Below the pieces are notes generated by a model, which saw nothing but the letters and a program-made list of their open reading frames with translations, did no database searches and was not told where the DNA came from. Position numbers and translations under genes: made by a program. Positions 9,001 through 20,900 of a DNA stretch of 64,000 nucleotides are shown here, one piece after another (within the stretch, counting starts at the first letter, position 1; the number at the start of each line of letters is the position of its first letter). This DNA is from Pyropia yezoensis (Eukaryota; Rhodophyta; Bangiophyceae; Bangiales; Bangiaceae), in the NCBI GenBank assembly GCA_009829735.1, contig CM020618.1:8399119-8463118 (forward strand), read 5' to 3'.

Positions 9001-12000
9001 ACGACACGGGGTCGCTGGGGCAGCCCTAGCAAGCCACCCCGGACTGCCGCGGGGAAAGCCCCACGGAGAGCGTGGTTGAGCCGACGCCGCATCAATCCCC
9101 GGGTACACCTTCCAGCCCTGACGACACGGCGTCAGGGGATTGATGATCAACCTCCAAGGTTGGGAGGAGAGGACGGGAAGCCCCGCGACATTGAACCAGA
9201 CAAGGCCCCTGTCCGGGATGCCCGAGCTACACCAGATATCGGAGTAGGCCACGTACTGTTCACCTTGGAGAACTTCAACGTATCAGGCACACTGGGGGTT
9301 GAACCCCAGTCGACCCGATCGTATTACCCTTCACTGGATACAGGGGCTGGGCCCAACCTTATCCGGAAGGATACCCTCCCGGACAAGTGGCTCCCGCGAG
9401 TCAGAGGCACTCGGGGACCCACGATCAATGATGCGAATGGTCGTCTCATTCGTACGACCGCAGCGATGTCGCTGCAGGTCACCATCGGGGAGCTCACTAC
9501 TGAAGTTGACTTCCTGATGTGTGAGACTCTATCTGTGGTCTGCAAACTGGGGTGCACATTCATCAACGTTCACGTTGGTGCAATCCGGCCGGGCCGGAGG
9601 ACCGTCGAGCTGCAAGAGGCCGACGGGGCGAAGAGAGGACAGAGAGCTGTCGTCAGGGACCTGACGCTACAAGGGAGCCACGTTAACGTGGCTGCGGTAT
9701 ACGAAAGCGTAGAACCGAAGACACTCCGGCTGGCCAAGCGGACTCGCTTTGAGCCGCTATCGGAGACCGTCCTCCCGGTTAACTGTGACCTCGCAGGCAT
9801 CTGCAGAGTCCCGTCCAACCTACGAACCTCCAAACGCCATGGGTTGACCATGGCCAACGGTATCGTAGACCTCCCAGCGGGGGGGTCGTCACTGCTCGTG
9901 ATGGCGAACTGTCGCCGTAAGGCAGTCACCCTTCCGAAAGGGACTATCCTCGGGATCTTCGAGCTCTACGAAGGGGACATCCTTACCCCTGGCAAGGAAG
10001 GTCAAGTGAAACCACTTGAGGTACTGGCGGTCGCCGAGACCCCCGAGCTGAAGGAACCCGACGCCGGGAAACCCAACCAATCAACAGCTCCGGCGGAAAT
10101 TCCGCCAAAGGACCAAGAAGCCTTGAAGGCACTGGCCGAGGCTGACTGAAGTGGTTTTACGTACCTCAGGCGCGTAGCACCCAGAACACACAGAGAAACA
10201 ACCCACCAAGAACGCGGAGAGACAGGAGAGATACCGAACCGCCGACCGCCTGGCTGGTTCACGCGGGGATCCGCGACCAGGACGACAGTGTTCAAGCACA
10301 CGCAAGTCTGTTTTTTTCGAAGGGGGAAGCAACGCGCACCCCCGCGCACACTCTTACCCTCTCTCACCCGCACCCAGCAACCCTCCACACCGGGCCACGT
10401 GCGGGCCAATCAAAACCCTCCAACATGTCCGGAGGGCCCCCTCCCCCACGGATCATGCCTGCCAGCGGGGCAGGAACCTCCAAGATACGGAGAAGAGGAA
10501 CCCTGCCGGACATCAGTGCCAACACTCAAGATCTCCCCAATCTCAAAATCACGCAAAATAGACAATCAAAATCCAAACCCTAATTGCATCCCATCCCGGA
10601 ATATTGACCAATGGCCAATTCCGGTCAGGGGAAATTCCCATACACTGGAAATCCCAACATGGGCTCCAGAACCAATGGCGACCCGGTCCCATCTCCATAG
10701 GAGGGGACCAGTCGGAAGCCAGTAGAATCCCAAGGGGCCAAATCGGCCCCGTCCTCCTCACTAGGAAGGTGGGCACAGGGGTGCGACGCGATCTCTACGA
10801 GGTCCCCCCACGTGGAGGGCCCATAGGGTCCCTACACTGGCCTCGACCACCTTCCCCCTTCGGTAGCCGAAGGGGTACGACGGATGCTAAGAAAGCATGA
10901 CGTCATGTGGACCGGCGGGGCGCTGGGTACCATTGGGGCAACCCAACACCGTATAAACCAGGTACCAGGTGCACGACCAGCGCGGTCGCAACCGCATCGC
11001 GCGGGACCTATGCAACGAGAGATCGTTGATGGGGAATTGAAGAGGATGAGCGAAGCTAAGGTGATCCGACCTTCGATGTCGGAGTGGGGCACCCCAGTCG
11101 TTATCGTACCAAAGAAGGATCAAACCCCTCGGTTGTGCATCGATTATCGACGCCTCAACTTGGTTACCAAGAAGGACTCATACCCTTCACCAAGGATGGA
11201 CGAGTTGATCGACTCCCTGGGGAAAGCCACAGTGTTCACCACTATCGACTGCAATGCCGGGTACCGGCAGATCCCAGTTGCTGAGGAGGATATCCCCAAG
11301 ACGGCGTTCGTCTGTCACTGTGGAGTGTACGAGTTCCTGAGGATGCCCTTCGGATTGTGCAACGCCCCCGCTACATTCCAGCGGGCCATCGACATTATAC
11401 TGTCGGGAGTGAGGTGGCGTAACTGCCTGGTGTACCTGGACGATGTCATCGTCTTCTCGCGTAACATGGATGACCATGTGCAACATGTCGACGAGGAACT
11501 CACTCTCTTGCGGAATGCTGGGGTAGCCCTGCGCCTCAAGAAGCGCGCCTTCTTTCAGCAGACCGTCGAGTATCTGGGTCGCCAGATCACACCAGGTAAA
11601 CTGGGAGTGCTCGAAGCTAATACCCGGGCACTCCGGGATGCGCGATACTCAACCACCTAGACATAGCTGAAAAGCTTCCTGGGGATGTGCAACGTAGACC
11701 GACGGTTCGTCAAGGACTTCGCTCGTATAGCCAAACCGTGAACGGTTCTGACGAGCGGCGCCTTGCCAAAGGTACTCCAACCTCCCTCGCCTAGCGAAGG
11801 AGAGGCTTTCGAGCTGCTCAAGCAAGCTCTGCTGGCCTCACCCGTGCTTGCGTTGCCGCATAGACGCGGGACCTTCGTCATCGACGTCGATTCCTGCGAT
11901 ACCGAAGTGGAATGCACCCTGCTACAGGGAGAGACAATCATTGGTACCGATACGGCTATCTCGGACCCGCATCCGGTGGGGTACTTCAGCCGGACACTCA

Positions 12001-13860
12001 ACCCGGCTGAGCGTAACTATAGTGCCACCGAGCGCGAGTGCCTCGGAATCATATGGGCCGTGAAGCTGCTCCGGCCATACCTGGAAGGTTCCAGGTTCAT
12101 CGTGAGGTCCGACCACAAACCTTTACGATGGCTCCTCAACCTTGGTGAAAAGGATTCCGACAGCCATGGACGGCTAGCCCGGTGGAGGCTGAAGATGGCC
12201 GAGCACGACTACCGGACCGTATATAAGGCCGGCTCCACCCATCATCTGGGAGACGCGCTGTCGCGACTCGACACACCGAGCGGGGATACCCGACAAGTGG
12301 ACGAGGACCTCCCGGTGGTACCGGTGTGCATGGTGGGTAACGCCACCCAAGGTATGGTTGACCATACCATGGCACACCTTGCGTGCCCATTGACCCTCGC
12401 GGACTTCCGCGAGGCACAGGTAATGACGATGACTGTGAACGCCATCGCGCTAACCTCTTGGCCGGCACGGCCGGCATCTTCTCCGAGAATGAGGACGGAC
12501 TCATATACCGGCGGGCACCCGCCGATGGACGACATCAAGTCGTGGTTCCCGTGTCCTTACGACAAGCCGTCATGGAACGAGAACACGAGAACTCTACAGC
12601 CGGACACCCGGGGGGCTCGCGCATGTTCGAAGCAATGCGGAGGTTCTTCTACTGGCCAGCAATGGCCGTCGACGTAGTCGACCACGTGGGGGGATGCCAC
12701 CCGTGTGCACGGAATCGTATGAGTCTTCAAAGGCGGGCATCCGCTATGAAACTATTCCCTCCCGATGGACCCAACGAGCGAGTCGCTATCGACATACTCG
12801 GGCCACTTCCGGTAACGGAAGAAGGGAACAGGTATATCCTGGTCATGTCGGACCGCTTTATGAAGCTGTCAAGAGCAGTAGCGATCCCGAACGACACGGC
12901 CTACACGATCATGAACGCAGTGGTTGACCACTGGAAAAGTGTTTACGGAGTCATGAAGCAACTCCTCTCCGACAACGGAGCAAACCTTACGTCAGCATTC
13001 TGCACTAATGTCATGGGCATGTTCGGTATCGGACCACGTCGGGCATCCGACTACCACCGCAATCCAACGGGCAGGTGGAGCGGTTCAACCGCACCATCGT
13101 CAAGATGCTCCAATACTACGTGGCGGAGCACACGAACACGTGGGACAGGCTTCTGTCCGTATCGACCCTGGTATACAATGCCAGGCCCCACCGGAGTACC
13201 AGCATTGCTCCACTGGAGTGGGTCATGCCAATGGGCGTCGGTAATCTGACGCTGCCACCAGGCAGATGCACCCTGTATGACATACCGAAGGGCCGACCGG
13301 CCGAACGAATCCACTTAGCTTGGTTGGCCAAGCTATCGTGGATGATACCTAAGCTCAAGGGTGCCCTTGACCGTACACAACTTCGATACAAGAAGTACTT
13401 CGACGCCCGACTACGGGTACGCAACGCAACCCTGGTAACAGGCGACTGGGTCTACATCAGACACCAGAAGTTCCGAGGGAACAAAATTATGCAATCGGTC
13501 AAGGGACCGTACCAGATCCTGCACAGAGATGATCAATCGATAATCCTGCACTCCGATACCGAGATACAACGCATCAATCTCAATGATGTGACACCTGCTC
13601 CGAAGCCGAAACAGGCTCAGCCGGTACCGGCTGGGTTGCTACATGAAACTCTTACAACCCACCGGTCAGATGACCCGGTGGGGCCGGATGGGATTCCATA
13701 CCAAGTAGAGAGCGTGGTCGGACAGACCGACCCGGACCTACCAGGACCCTGGTACGTCAAGGTTATGTGGGTCGGATACGACTCACCCACCTGGGAACAG
13801 GCGGCGAATATACCCCGCCAACTTATTATGCCTTACATATGGCGACGACGTCTACTGTAA
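9001..13860 (+). pseudogene. pol of the plus-strand Ty3 element (protease, RT, RNase H, integrase, chromodomain), degenerate
   Basis: Blocks in order: protease with a DTGA active site ([16 protein letters not shown], about 9340); a 690-bp insertion at 10147; RT with an intact YLDD (LVYLDDVIVF, about 11430); RNase H (FVIDVDSCDTEVECTLLQ and DHKPLRWLL); integrase zinc-binding region (GHPGGSRMF ... GCHPCARNR) and catalytic core (VAIDILGPLP, SDNGANL); and a C-terminal chromodomain (PWYVKVMWVGYDSPTWEQA). Lesions against the sister copy: the pol ATG reads ACG at 9001, stops near 11658, TGA at 11739-11741 (shared with the sister), a frameshift near 12418, and a 1-nt deletion near 13060 in the integrase. 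Domain identities are secure; the gene is non-functional. Confidence 0.85.
10147..10836. mobile_element. 690-bp insertion, probably a solo LTR
   Basis: The minus-strand copy reads straight through this point (…[18 protein letters not shown]…), while here 690 bp intervene between the two halves of the same sentence, so this is a true insertion. The insert starts TG and ends CA. CTGAC precedes it (10142-10146) and CTGGC follows it (10837-10841): a 5-bp target duplication with one later mutation. It has no long ORF. TG...CA ends, 5-bp duplication and size together suggest a solo LTR from another family, but there is no second copy in the window to prove this. It destroys the protease-RT junction. 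Confidence 0.6.
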
Positions 13861-14102
13861 CAACCCAACCGACACCGACTTCGGCTGTTGGGGGGTGCGG
13901 CTCATACCTACTAAGTAGGGTGTCACATGGATTCGGCAAGACTTAGGTTCACTAAGTTGGAGCGGACTTAGGCAAACTAAGTGGGCTACTGACTTTAACA
14001 AGCTTACTTGAAGGAGATGACTAACTCCGATAATTTCAAGGTAACCTGAGGCTTACACCAAGGTAAACCTTCATCCATGGGGCAAGTGACGGACCGAGGA
14101 AG

Positions 14103-14465
14103 TGTAGCACAATAGGGATCCGTCGCACGTCCACTCTCAGGGAACACTCACCAAGGGGGATCGGCACCAACGTCACCGGGAGGCCAAGGTTGCTGTCCTT
14201 GGAGCGCAAGCCACGGGACCAAGATGGGAGCCCAAATGGGAGGGGTTTGTTGTTCTACCATGGCCGGCGGTGGATTCGCCGTCGGCCCCCACGTTATAAA
14301 CCCTCGGAGACACTACTAACTACCCTCCACCCCAAGATGCAAGTCCCTCTGGTCATACGTAACTTACAGATACCGTGACCAGTACGAACTATCAAATTGA
14401 AAGTTAAGGGTTAGAAGTAGCCCCCCTAAAATTAGGGTTACCATACGGCCAACCATATTGCTACA
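14103..14465 (-). mobile_element. 3' LTR of the minus-strand Ty3 element
   Basis: 363 bp, TGTAGC...GCTACA on the plus strand, about 96% identical by eye to 24491-24853. On the minus strand the sequence immediately upstream is purine-rich, as expected for plus-strand priming. Confidence 0.88.
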
Positions 14466-14477
14466 TATCCCCCCCTT
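14466..14477 (-). other. Polypurine tract
   Basis: On the minus strand AAGGGGGGGATA abuts the 3' LTR. This is the usual position and composition of the plus-strand primer of reverse transcription, and it confirms that the LTR at 14103 belongs to the minus-strand element. Confidence 0.65.
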
Positions 14478-15056
14478 AGATTCGGCCCGTCCTCGGGTCG
14501 AGTTGCATTCGGGTTACCGAATGTAAGTGGGTCGCGTGACCGTTTACCAGTCGGGTGGGGCTTTGCGCCCCGTCGCGACAGACACCCCTTTTCGAGGTTG
14601 TCTGAGGGGGGTGCCCCCCTTTGTGTGGTACACACACGATCCGTTTTCCGGACCGTTAAATTCCCGATGCGGGTTCTGTTCACGACCCCCCTTTCCGAGG
14701 GGTGGTGCAAGCGGATCCGCCACCAGGTGTCTGGTGGTAGGGGAGCCCCTCTCGTGTTACCCAGTGAATGGGGGCGGCCGCTCCCGCTTTTCGCGGGGGC
14801 GGTTTCGGGGTGAACCCCTCTTGGTTGCCCCGTACGGGGGTGTGGCCCCGGCCCGCCCAGGTGCCTGGGTGGAGCCCGATCGTAGCCTCGTGGGGCGCGG
14901 GTCGACCCGCACGCCTGCGGCGCTTCTCGTGGCCGTTTGTGGTCATAAGCGCGGGCGCCCGCACTTCCCTGGCTCGTCCGCGCGAGCGTTCCTCGTACCG
15001 GGTCGAGCCGGCCTCGGCTTTTCTGCAAGGGGCGCCCCTGCCACCCCGGTTGCACC
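14478..15056. other. Spacer between 3' LTR and antisense ORF
   Basis: About 580 bp with a run of short palindromes (for example CCCCGTACGGGG, GGGTCGACCC, GCGGGCGCCCGC, GGGGCGCCCC). Open frames exist on both strands (14527-15120 plus, 15259-14438 minus) but neither has recognisable content. It may hold the promoter and 5' leader of the antisense ORF. Confidence 0.4.
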
Positions 15057-17426
15057 ATGTCGGACCCCCAGGTACCCGGGGGCGAGGACGACCTCCTGCC
15101 TGAAGAGGGGGAAGAGGTGATGGTGGACGACGTTCCCGTCTCCGCCACCGCCGCCGAGTGCTTTCTAGCGAGCTCGTCGGAGGACGAGGACGACCGGGTG
15201 ACCGTTCGTGTGGCCCCGGACGGCGCGCCGGGCGGGTTGTCGTCTGTGTGTAGCGGCACGACGGCTCCGTCGGGTGGCGGACAACCGCGTGCAGCGGTGG
15301 CTTTTACCGCTTCTCCTCCGGCGGCCCGGATGGCTTCTGTCGCCGGTACCGGCGTGGCTCTACCTCAAGACGGTGTCGCCGGCGTGGCGGATGGTGGTGT
15401 TGGCACCCCGTCCAGTCCGGCGGGTCAAGACGGCGCGGGTGCCCGCCCGGTTGGTGTGTCCGCTGCGGCGGGTAGCGGGTCTACCCGTGCTGCCCCCGTG
15501 GTACCCACGTCGGGTCCGGGTGGCGGCGATGCTCTGCCCGCGGTCCCGCGGGCGTCTGGTGGTCAAGGTGGGTCTACGCCGATGGCTGTGGACTCCGGTA
15601 GTTACTCCGCGCGGGCGCCCGTCCTTCTTCTTCCTCCTCGGCCGCGTGCGACTCCGGCGCCGGCCCCTCTTCCGGTGGGGCATCCCCCGGCGCCCCCTAT
15701 TCTTCCTGGTCCTGCCCGGGTTGCCCCGTTGGGTGGCGGCGTCGCCGTGGCGGCGGGTCAACCCGCCATGTCGATGTTCGACTTGGTGGCTCGGGTTCGA
15801 GGCCTGACTGTGCAAGAGTCAATGGAGTCCGATGGGCGGATGCGGGTGGACTTCCACCTGCCCCATCCCCGTGGAGAGTCCTCCCGGCGCGTCAAGGTGG
15901 ACCCGAGTTGGGAGCGGGAGTTGGTGCGGCTGGTCAACCAGCCGAACGCGGTGCGAGTGGAACACCATTGGATCCTGAGTCAGCCGGACGACCGGCATGC
16001 GCAGCTCTGGCGTACTCGGGTGGGACGGGGTGAGGTCTACCTCGACCCCGCCTTCGGGGTATGCGACCTGATTGCTCCCGCGTTGCCGCGGGAGATTGAC
16101 TACCCGGCTAGTGCTCGGGGAATTGCGGCGGCGGCGGAGCCGGTTTCGTTTGGGGAGACGGTGGGCAGTACCGGTCGGTATCCCGACTTTGATTCCTACC
16201 CGGGGGTATCCCCGTATCTGTCGTTGACGGCTCCCTACCCGCCTATGGCGGGGTTGAAGTCGGCGTCGAGCTGGCGACGTAACCATGGTGTCATGGCGGA
16301 TGCGTTTCGCACGGATATAACGTGTGCGTTGCAGACCGGCAACGGTCGTGCGCCGGTATACACTCCCGTGCGCCCGCCGCTATGGCAGGAGGGGTGGGAA
16401 CCCGCCCCTGCTTTCCGGTTTGACACCGGCTCCTGTCTCCGATACTTCGGGGGTGTGTTGGCCTCCCGGCCGGTCCACCCGTTGCAGGGTACCTTCACCC
16501 TTGAGGTTACCCTCGGGCAGGCGTCCTCCTTCTTGCTGTCCGTCCGCCGGCAGGGGCGCCTGTTTCATCTTCCGACGGGTGTCCGTCGGCACATCGCGCA
16601 GTTGGGCGTGGACCTGATAGCTGCCAAGACCGGGTTGGCCCGGGAGTTCGAGGCCCTGCTGGCTGTTCACGATGCCGTGAACTGGGCTGGGGTGTTGGCC
16701 CTTCCCCCGTACCGGGACCCGCAGGCTGGGGCTACCCCCTTGCCTCGTCACTCGTTGCGTATCCGGCGTACTCAGCCGGGTGAGCCTAGTTGCCATGGGT
16801 GGGCGTCCACCGAGGCCGTTCCTGACCTGGGTATTCCCATGGTTATCCATGACCCTCTTCAGGTCCTTGCCCCGTGGTTCGGTAACCCGATACCGGCGGC
16901 GGTTGGCCGTCGTCCCCGAGAGTGGGGCTCTGCGGGTGGGGAGCGTGAGGTGTCCCGTCGTCGGGCGGAGCCCCGCCGGGGTTACGGTGGAGCCCCTTCG
17001 GTAGGGTCCTACCGAGCCTCGTATCAGGTGCCACCGGCTCCGGTGGTAGCCGTGTCGGCTCCTTTGGCTCCTCTGGCTGCGCCAGTGTCCGCTCCCGCCC
17101 CTGTCATACAAGACGGGGGTCCCCGTCTCTGGTATGAGGGCGTTGACGCCCTTGTTGCCCGCGCAATGCGGGAGGGTCTCTCTGTTAGCTGGGGGGATAT
17201 CCCCGCAGGTGCTGCGCTAGTTGGGTCAGCGCGTTGCTTCGGTGGCGTGCTGGACCGCCTCCAGAAAGCTCTGGAGGACGTGGAGGCTGGCCGCAGCACC
17301 CTCGTCCAGCTATGCACCGAGGTAACTCGGGTGATTGACCGTCGTGAGATTGCCGACCGGGGGAGCACGGAGGTATACGCGCTTACGCGTGAGTGGCCTC
17401 CCTCGGGCAGTGGGTCTACCCACTGA
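15057..17426 (+). CDS. Intact 789-residue antisense ORF inside the minus-strand Ty3 element
   Basis: A single open frame with a good start context (CACCATG) lies between pol and the 3' LTR, on the strand opposite gag and pol. Residues 1-20 are acidic and about 40-230 are Ala/Pro/Gly/Ser-rich and disordered. About 240-640 look folded, with mixed hydrophobic and charged blocks and many Trp and Arg (VDFHLPHPRGES, HHWILSQPDDRHAQLWR, FRFDTGSCLRYFGG, EFEALLAVHDAVNW). The C-terminal 100 residues contain a helical segment (LDRLQKALEDVEAGRSTLVQL). I recognise no family. Some plant Ty3 elements (Retand/Ogre types) also carry antisense ORFs before the 3' LTR, so position has precedent. The frame is undamaged while pol next to it is full of lesions, which argues for a young or selected ORF. 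A captured host gene is the alternative. Confidence 0.7.
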   Translation: MSDPQVPGGEDDLLPEEGEEVMVDDVPVSATAAECFLASSSEDEDDRVTVRVAPDGAPGGLSSVCSGTTAPSGGGQPRAAVAFTASPPAARMASVAGTGVALPQDGVAGVADGGVGTPSSPAGQDGAGARPVGVSAAAGSGSTRAAPVVPTSGPGGGDALPAVPRASGGQGGSTPMAVDSGSYSARAPVLLLPPRPRATPAPAPLPVGHPPAPPILPGPARVAPLGGGVAVAAGQPAMSMFDLVARVRGLTVQESMESDGRMRVDFHLPHPRGESSRRVKVDPSWERELVRLVNQPNAVRVEHHWILSQPDDRHAQLWRTRVGRGEVYLDPAFGVCDLIAPALPREIDYPASARGIAAAAEPVSFGETVGSTGRYPDFDSYPGVSPYLSLTAPYPPMAGLKSASSWRRNHGVMADAFRTDITCALQTGNGRAPVYTPVRPPLWQEGWEPAPAFRFDTGSCLRYFGGVLASRPVHPLQGTFTLEVTLGQASSFLLSVRRQGRLFHLPTGVRRHIAQLGVDLIAAKTGLAREFEALLAVHDAVNWAGVLALPPYRDPQAGATPLPRHSLRIRRTQPGEPSCHGWASTEAVPDLGIPMVIHDPLQVLAPWFGNPIPAAVGRRPREWGSAGGEREVSRRRAEPRRGYGGAPSVGSYRASYQVPPAPVVAVSAPLAPLAAPVSAPAPVIQDGGPRLWYEGVDALVARAMREGLSVSWGDIPAGAALVGSARCFGGVLDRLQKALEDVEAGRSTLVQLCTEVTRVIDRREIADRGSTEVYALTREWPPSGSGSTH

Positions 17427-17906
17427 GGAGTGCTATTGGTTGTGAGGGAGAGGGCCCCGGTGACCCTTATGGTAGCCGGGTAGTAGTGAGTATAAACTCA
17501 TCCCCTTTGGGGGCATTGCTTGCCTCTGTTTGCTGCCCTGGGGAGTACCCCTTCTGGCTCAGTGGTGCCTTGCCTCTCGTCCACCTTCTTCCGGTTGGTA
17601 AATGCTGGGGGGATGTCGTCCTCCCTTACTCTGCGTCTTGGCTTGGGGAGGACATCCTCCGGTGTAAGCCCCCTGGTTACTTCGATATTATCGGAGTTAT
17701 CCTTTGCCTTTAAGTCAACTTATTAAGGTTCAGGCGTACTTAGTTACCTAAGCTTGGCTGGATTTAGTATCTTAAGTCTGATTTTGACTTAGTAACCTCA
17801 GTCCGATTTTGACTTAGAAACCTAAGTCTGCCGTAACCATGTCACACCCTACTTAGTAGGTATAAGCCTCACCCCCCAACAGCCGAAGTCGGTGTCGGTT
17901 GGGTTG
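17427..17906. other. Spacer between pol end and antisense ORF, with CTTAG/CTAAG repeats
   Basis: This 480-bp tail-to-tail spacer carries four to five imperfect copies of a roughly 25-bp unit containing GACTTAG..ACCTAAGTC between 17720 and 17850. Related motifs follow pol in the plus-strand element (13918-13985). They could form hairpins at the 3' end of the gag-pol message. No coding frame supported. Confidence 0.4.
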
Positions 17907-20900
17907 TTACAGTAGGCGTCGTCGCCTCATGTAAGGCATGAGGAGTTGGCGGGGTATATTCGCCGCCTGTTCCCAGGTGGGTGAGTCGTATCCGACCCAC
18001 ATAACCTTGACGTACCAGGGTCCTGGTAGGTCCGGGTCGGTCTGTCCGACCACGCTCTCTACTTGGTATGGAATCCCACCCGGTCCCACCGGGTCATCTG
18101 ACCGGTGGGTTGTAAGAGCTTCATGTAGCAACCCAGCCGGTACCGGCTGAGGCTGTTCCGGCTTCGGAGCAGGTGTGACATCATTCACACTGATGCGTTG
18201 GATCTCCGTATCGGAGTGTAAGATAACAGAGTGGTCATCTCTGTGGAGAATCTGATACGGTCCCTTGACCGGTTGCATGAGCTTGTTCCCCCGGAACTTC
18301 TGGTGTCTGATGTAGACCCAGTCACCTGTTATCAGGGTAGCGTTGCGCACCCGTAGTCGGGCGTCGAAGTTCTTCTTATATCGAAGTTGTGTTCTGTCAA
18401 GGGCACCCTTGAGCTTAGGAATCATCCACGATAGCTTGGCCAACCAAGCTAGGTGGATACGTTCGGCCGGTCGGCCTTTCGGTGTATCATACCGAGTGCA
18501 CCTGCCTGGTGGCAGCGTCAGGTTACCGACGCCTAGTGGCATGACCCACTCCAGCGGAGCGATGTTTGTGCTCCGATGTGGCCTGGCATTGTATACCAGG
18601 GTCGATACGGACAGAAGCCTGTCCCAAGTGTTCGTGTGCTCGGCCACGTAGCACTGTAGCATCTTGACGATGGTGCGGTTGAACCGCTCCACCTGCCCGT
18701 TGGTTTGCGGGTGGTAGTCGGATGCCCGACGTGGTTCGATACCGAACATGCCCATGACATTAGTGCAGAATGCTGACGTAAGGTTTGCTCCGTTGTCGGA
18801 GAGGAGTTGCTTCATGACTCCGTATGCACTGATTCAGTGGTCAACCACTGCGTTCATGATCGTGTAGGCCGTGTCGTTCGGGATCGCTACTGCTCTTGAC
18901 AGCTTCATAAAGCGGTCCGACATGACCAGGATATACCTGTTCCCTTCTCCCGTTACCGGAAGTGGCCCGAGTATGTCGATAGCGACCTGCTCGTTGGGCC
19001 CATGAGGTGGGAATAGTTTCATGGCAGACGCCTGCCTATGCAGACTCATGCGGTTACGTGCACAGGGGTGGCATCCCCTTACGTGGTCGACCACGTCGAC
19101 GGCCATTGCTGGCCAGTAGAAGAACCTTCGCATTGCTGCGAACATACGTGAACCCCCCGGGTGTCCGGCTGTAGGGTTCTCGTGTTCTCGTTCCATGACG
19201 GCTTGCCGTAAGGACACGGGAACCACGACTTGATGTCGTCCATCGGCGGGTGCCCGCCGGTACATAAGTCCGTCTTCGTTCTCGGAGAAGATGCCGGCCG
19301 TACCGGCCAGGAGGTTAGCGCGATGACGTCTACAGTCGTCGTCATTGGCTTGTGCCTCGCGGAAGTCCGCGAGGGTTAGTGGGCATGCTCGGTGTGCCAT
19401 GGTATGGTCAACCATACCTTGGGTAGCGTTACCCACCATGCAGACCGGTACCACCGGGATGTCCTCGTCCACCGGGCGGGTATCCCCGCTCGGTGTGTCG
19501 AGTCGAGACAATGCGTCTCCGAGATGGTGGGTTGACCCAGCCTTATACACGGTACGGTAGTCGTGCTCGGCCATTTTTAGCCTCCATCGGGCTAGCCTCC
19601 CATGGCTATCGGAATCCTTGTCACCAGGGTTGAGGAGCCATCGTAGGGGTTCGTGGTCGGACCTCACGATGAACCTGGAGCCCTCCAGGTATGGACGGAG
19701 CAGTTGCACTGCCCATATAACTCCGAGGCATTCACGCCCGGTGGCACTATAGTTACGCTCAGCCGGGTTGAGTGTCCGGCTGCAGTATCCTACCGGACGT
19801 AGGTCCGGGATAACGTTATCGGTACCGATCAACGTCTCCCCCTGTGGCAGGGTGCATCCCACTTGGGTGTCGCACGCATCGACATTGATGACGAAGGTAC
19901 CCCGTCGGTGCGGTAACGCAAGGACGGGTGGGGATAGTAGGGCTCGCTTCAGCGACTCGAATGCCTCCTCTTCGCTAGGCGAAGGGGGTTAGAGTACCTT
20001 GGGCAGGGTACTGCTCGTAAGAACCGTTCACGGTTTAGCTATCCGAGCGAAGTCCTTGACGAACCGTCGGTATACATTGCACATTCCCAGGAAGCTCTTG
20101 AGCTGCGTCTGGGTGTTAGGGAACCGGGCATCCCGGAGTGCCCGGGTATTGGCTTTGAGTACCCCTAGTTTACCAGGGGTTATCTTGTGGCCCAGATACT
20201 CGACCGTCTGTTGGAAGAAGGCGCACTTCTTCAGACGCAGGGTTACCCCGGCGTTCCTCAAAAGGGTGAGTACCTCGTCAACATGTTGCACATGGTCATC
20301 CACGTTACGCGAGAAGACGATGACGTCATCGGGGTACACTAGTCAGTTACGGCACTTCACCCCCGACAGTATAATGTCGATAGCCCGCTGGAATGTAGCG
20401 GGGGCGTTGGACAATCCAAAGGGCATCCTTAGGAACTCGTACACTCCACTGTGACAGACAAATGCCGTCTTGGGGATATCCTCGTCCGCCACCGGGATCT
20501 GCCAGTATCCGGCATTGCAGTCGATGGTGGTAGACACCGTAGCTTCCCCCAGGGAGTCGATGCATTCATCCATCCTTGGTAAAGGGTATGAGTCCTTCTT
20601 GGTAACCAAGTTGAGGCGTCGATAATCGATGCAAAACCGAGGGGTTTGATCCTTCTTCGGTACGATAACGACTGGGGCACCCCACTCCGACATCGAAGGT
20701 CGTATCACCTTCGCTTCACTCATCCTCTTCACTTCTCCATCAACGATCTCTCGTTGCATAGGTCCCGCTCGGTGCGGTTGTGACCAGGCGGGGCGTGCGC
20801 CTGGTACCAGGTCAATACGATGTTGGGTTGCCCCAATGGTACCCAGGGCTCCGCCTGTCCACATGACGTCATGCTTTCTTAGCATCCGTCGTACCCCTTC

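Larger units (their letters stand above)
6230..14102 (+). mobile_element. Ty3 chromovirus, plus strand, 3'-truncated
   Basis: In order: 5' LTR (6230-6590), primer site, gag, protease, reverse transcriptase, RNase H, integrase and a C-terminal chromodomain. Gag-pol order with integrase after RNase H defines Ty3/gypsy; the chromodomain makes it a chromovirus. Alignment by eye to the minus-strand copy at 14103-24853 is continuous from LTR to about 14062 and is then lost. The antisense ORF region and 3' LTR are absent, and the next sequence (14103) is the 3' LTR of the opposite-strand copy. Every coding segment carries a lesion: a gag frameshift, lost pol start codon, a 690-bp insertion, stops near 11658 and 11739, and frameshifts near 12418 and 13060. 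It is a dead copy. Confidence 0.85.

Noticed and set aside
14103..14465. Treating this LTR as the 3' LTR of the plus-strand element
   Set aside because: It is in the opposite orientation and has a polypurine tract on its right, so it belongs to the minus-strand element.
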